The notes under the pieces: generated by a model
Told to the model about the DNA's origin: nothing
Databases searched by the model: none
Seen by the model: the letters and a program-made list of their open reading frames with translations, nothing else
Translations under genes and position numbers: made by a program
Source: Legionella gratiana
GTDB taxonomy: Bacteria > Pseudomonadota > Gammaproteobacteria > Legionellales > Legionellaceae
Length of the DNA stretch: 64,000 nucleotides
Reading direction: 5' to 3'
Assembly: GCF_001467695.1 (NCBI RefSeq)
Contig: NZ_LNYE01000023.1
Location: 1 to 64,000, forward strand
Shown: positions 63,178-64,000 of the stretch, piece by piece
Layout: each line of letters opens with the position of its first letter
Numbering within the stretch: position 1 is the stretch's first letter

Positions 63178-63738
63178 TTAAGGACATGTAAGTGCGCTGT
63201 TATCCCAAACTGCTTGACCCGGTGTAACGCTTGATTGTACAAAACCCGTTGCTAATACTTCTACAGAGCGTGCAAATGTCCCTCCTCTACTGTCGCAAAA
63301 CTTGAAATTACCAGGTGTTGTTGTTAGTCCATGACGATCAAAAACTATGCTTACTACATTACTTGAAAGCACAGGGTCTGACGGTAGAAGTTGTTGGCTT
63401 TGCAGCAATGTGCTTGCACCTACAGAAGGTTGAGTGATAACAATCCACCCGTTGCTCCAATTTCCACCACATGTGGTCGATTGAGCTATGCCAAATGGAC
63501 ATACAACGACATTTATTGATTCACCTAAGGCAGTGTTGCGTGCGTAATTAAGTGCATTTACAAACATATCAGTTCTAGCAACTAAACGATTATTCATCAG
63601 CAGAGTACTCAATGCTGGAATTGACAAAACGAGTATAATACTGAGTACTAATATCGTAATTAAGAGCTCCACTAACGTGAATGCTAACTTGTTTGTTATG
63701 AACTTCAAAGTCCTATCCCTGTTTTGAACTAAATCCAT
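63178..63738 (-). CDS. fimT: type IV pilus minor pilin FimT/GspH-like
   Basis: 186 residues. The leader ends NKLA, so the usual Gly at -1 is Ala before FTLVELLITILVLSIIL. The C-terminal domain (LVARTDMFVNALNYARNTALGES, VVCPFG, FCDSRGG) is the GspH/FimT fold. FimT has been linked to DNA binding for natural transformation in several bacteria, which fits comEC in this window. First gene of the operon. Confidence 0.82.
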   Translation of the reverse strand: MDLVQNRDRTLKFITNKLAFTLVELLITILVLSIILVLSIPALSTLLMNNRLVARTDMFVNALNYARNTALGESINVVVCPFGIAQSTTCGGNWSNGWIVITQPSVGASTLLQSQQLLPSDPVLSSNVVSIVFDRHGLTTTPGNFKFCDSRGGTFARSVEVLATGFVQSSVTPGQAVWDNSALTCP

Positions 63739-63908
63739 TTTTTAAAATTATGAACTAAAAAGTGTAATATGGGGGAAAGAGTTAATGCAATACTCTTACT
63801 TACTTATCGTATGTAAACGCAATTTCTCTATAAGTCTAGGCAATCTGCATTTTTCTATGTTCTGCGCTTTTATCCAGGCTTATTAAGAGGTTACATGTAA
63901 AACACCAC

Positions 63909-64000
63909 TTAATCCCACTCTATAAATGTTTCGATATCTTTATTGTCGGATATTTGTTGTTGATGTTTTGCTTTGTTTCGAGCAAGCATCTGTGGTTTAG
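63909..64000 (-). CDS. C-terminal end of a gene running off the window
   Basis: The frame is open from the right edge and ends TAA at 63909; the last residues are NKDIETFIEWD after a lysine/glutamine-rich stretch. About 30 codons are visible. The composition suggests a real C-terminus, but no family can be assigned. The 170 bp between this stop and fimT holds the operon promoter, not resolved here. Confidence 0.4.
   Translation of the reverse strand, partial: KPQMLARNKAKHQQQISDNKDIETFIEWD

Overview
The window looks like chromosome of a Legionella species other than a typical L. pneumophila strain. The evidence is an AT-rich base composition, Legionella-type housekeeping genes (proS, ttcA, tolC, ettA, cydAB, comEC, potABCD, a minor-pilin operon) and several proteins that look like Dot/Icm type IV effectors, with eukaryote-like domains and acidic, polar C-termini. 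No rRNA, tRNA, CRISPR array or intact insertion sequence was seen.

Layout. 1-5,400: a candidate effector with a LepB-like N-terminal kinase fold, a cysteine-dioxygenase-like cupin, a DUF4349 protein and a cysteine-rich lipoprotein. 5,400-14,100: a TauE exporter with a small partner, proS, a SulP transporter fused to a beta-carbonic anhydrase, ttcA, and a pcm-like/tolC pair. 14,400-19,400: threonine catabolism (kbl, tdh), ettA and a YkuD lipoprotein. 19,500-27,600: part of a histidine-utilisation locus (hutG, hutI with an overlapping SDR gene), an OPT transporter and a periplasmic binding protein. 27,700-39,400: two divergent operons for an unassigned acyl product (two KAS III enzymes, a fatty acyl-AMP ligase, a second adenylating enzyme, an acyl carrier protein, an SDR, a carboxyltransferase, an acyl-CoA dehydrogenase-like enzyme, a GH3-like ligase and a membrane-anchored left-handed beta-helix protein). 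39,500-46,100: an accessory stretch with a coiled-coil protein, a protein carrying a GETH motif (TraB/ChaN/TIKI-like), a protein with a RhoGAP domain and a YkuD_2 L,D-transpeptidase. 46,300-49,400: a complete bd-oxidase operon, including two small subunits (cydX and a cydP-like gene). 49,600-53,400: small membrane and secreted proteins, an MscS channel and a decayed ada-type methyltransferase gene. 53,600-60,500: comEC, potABCD and a hypothetical gene. 60,500-63,800: the minor-pilin operon fimT-pilV-pilW-pilX-pilE, with no pilY1 between pilX and pilE.

Between genes there are at least four families of inverted repeats. One is a composite two-hairpin element found five times. A second has GTAACTCC-type termini and a GCTCGGGATGAC core and is found twice. 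A third is a 102-bp element with IS4-like ends and a near-perfect target duplication. The fourth is a hairpin with GTTGACAATTCATGTTC arms, found twice. These, the acyl-product cluster and the RhoGAP/GETH effector candidates are the least ordinary parts of the window.
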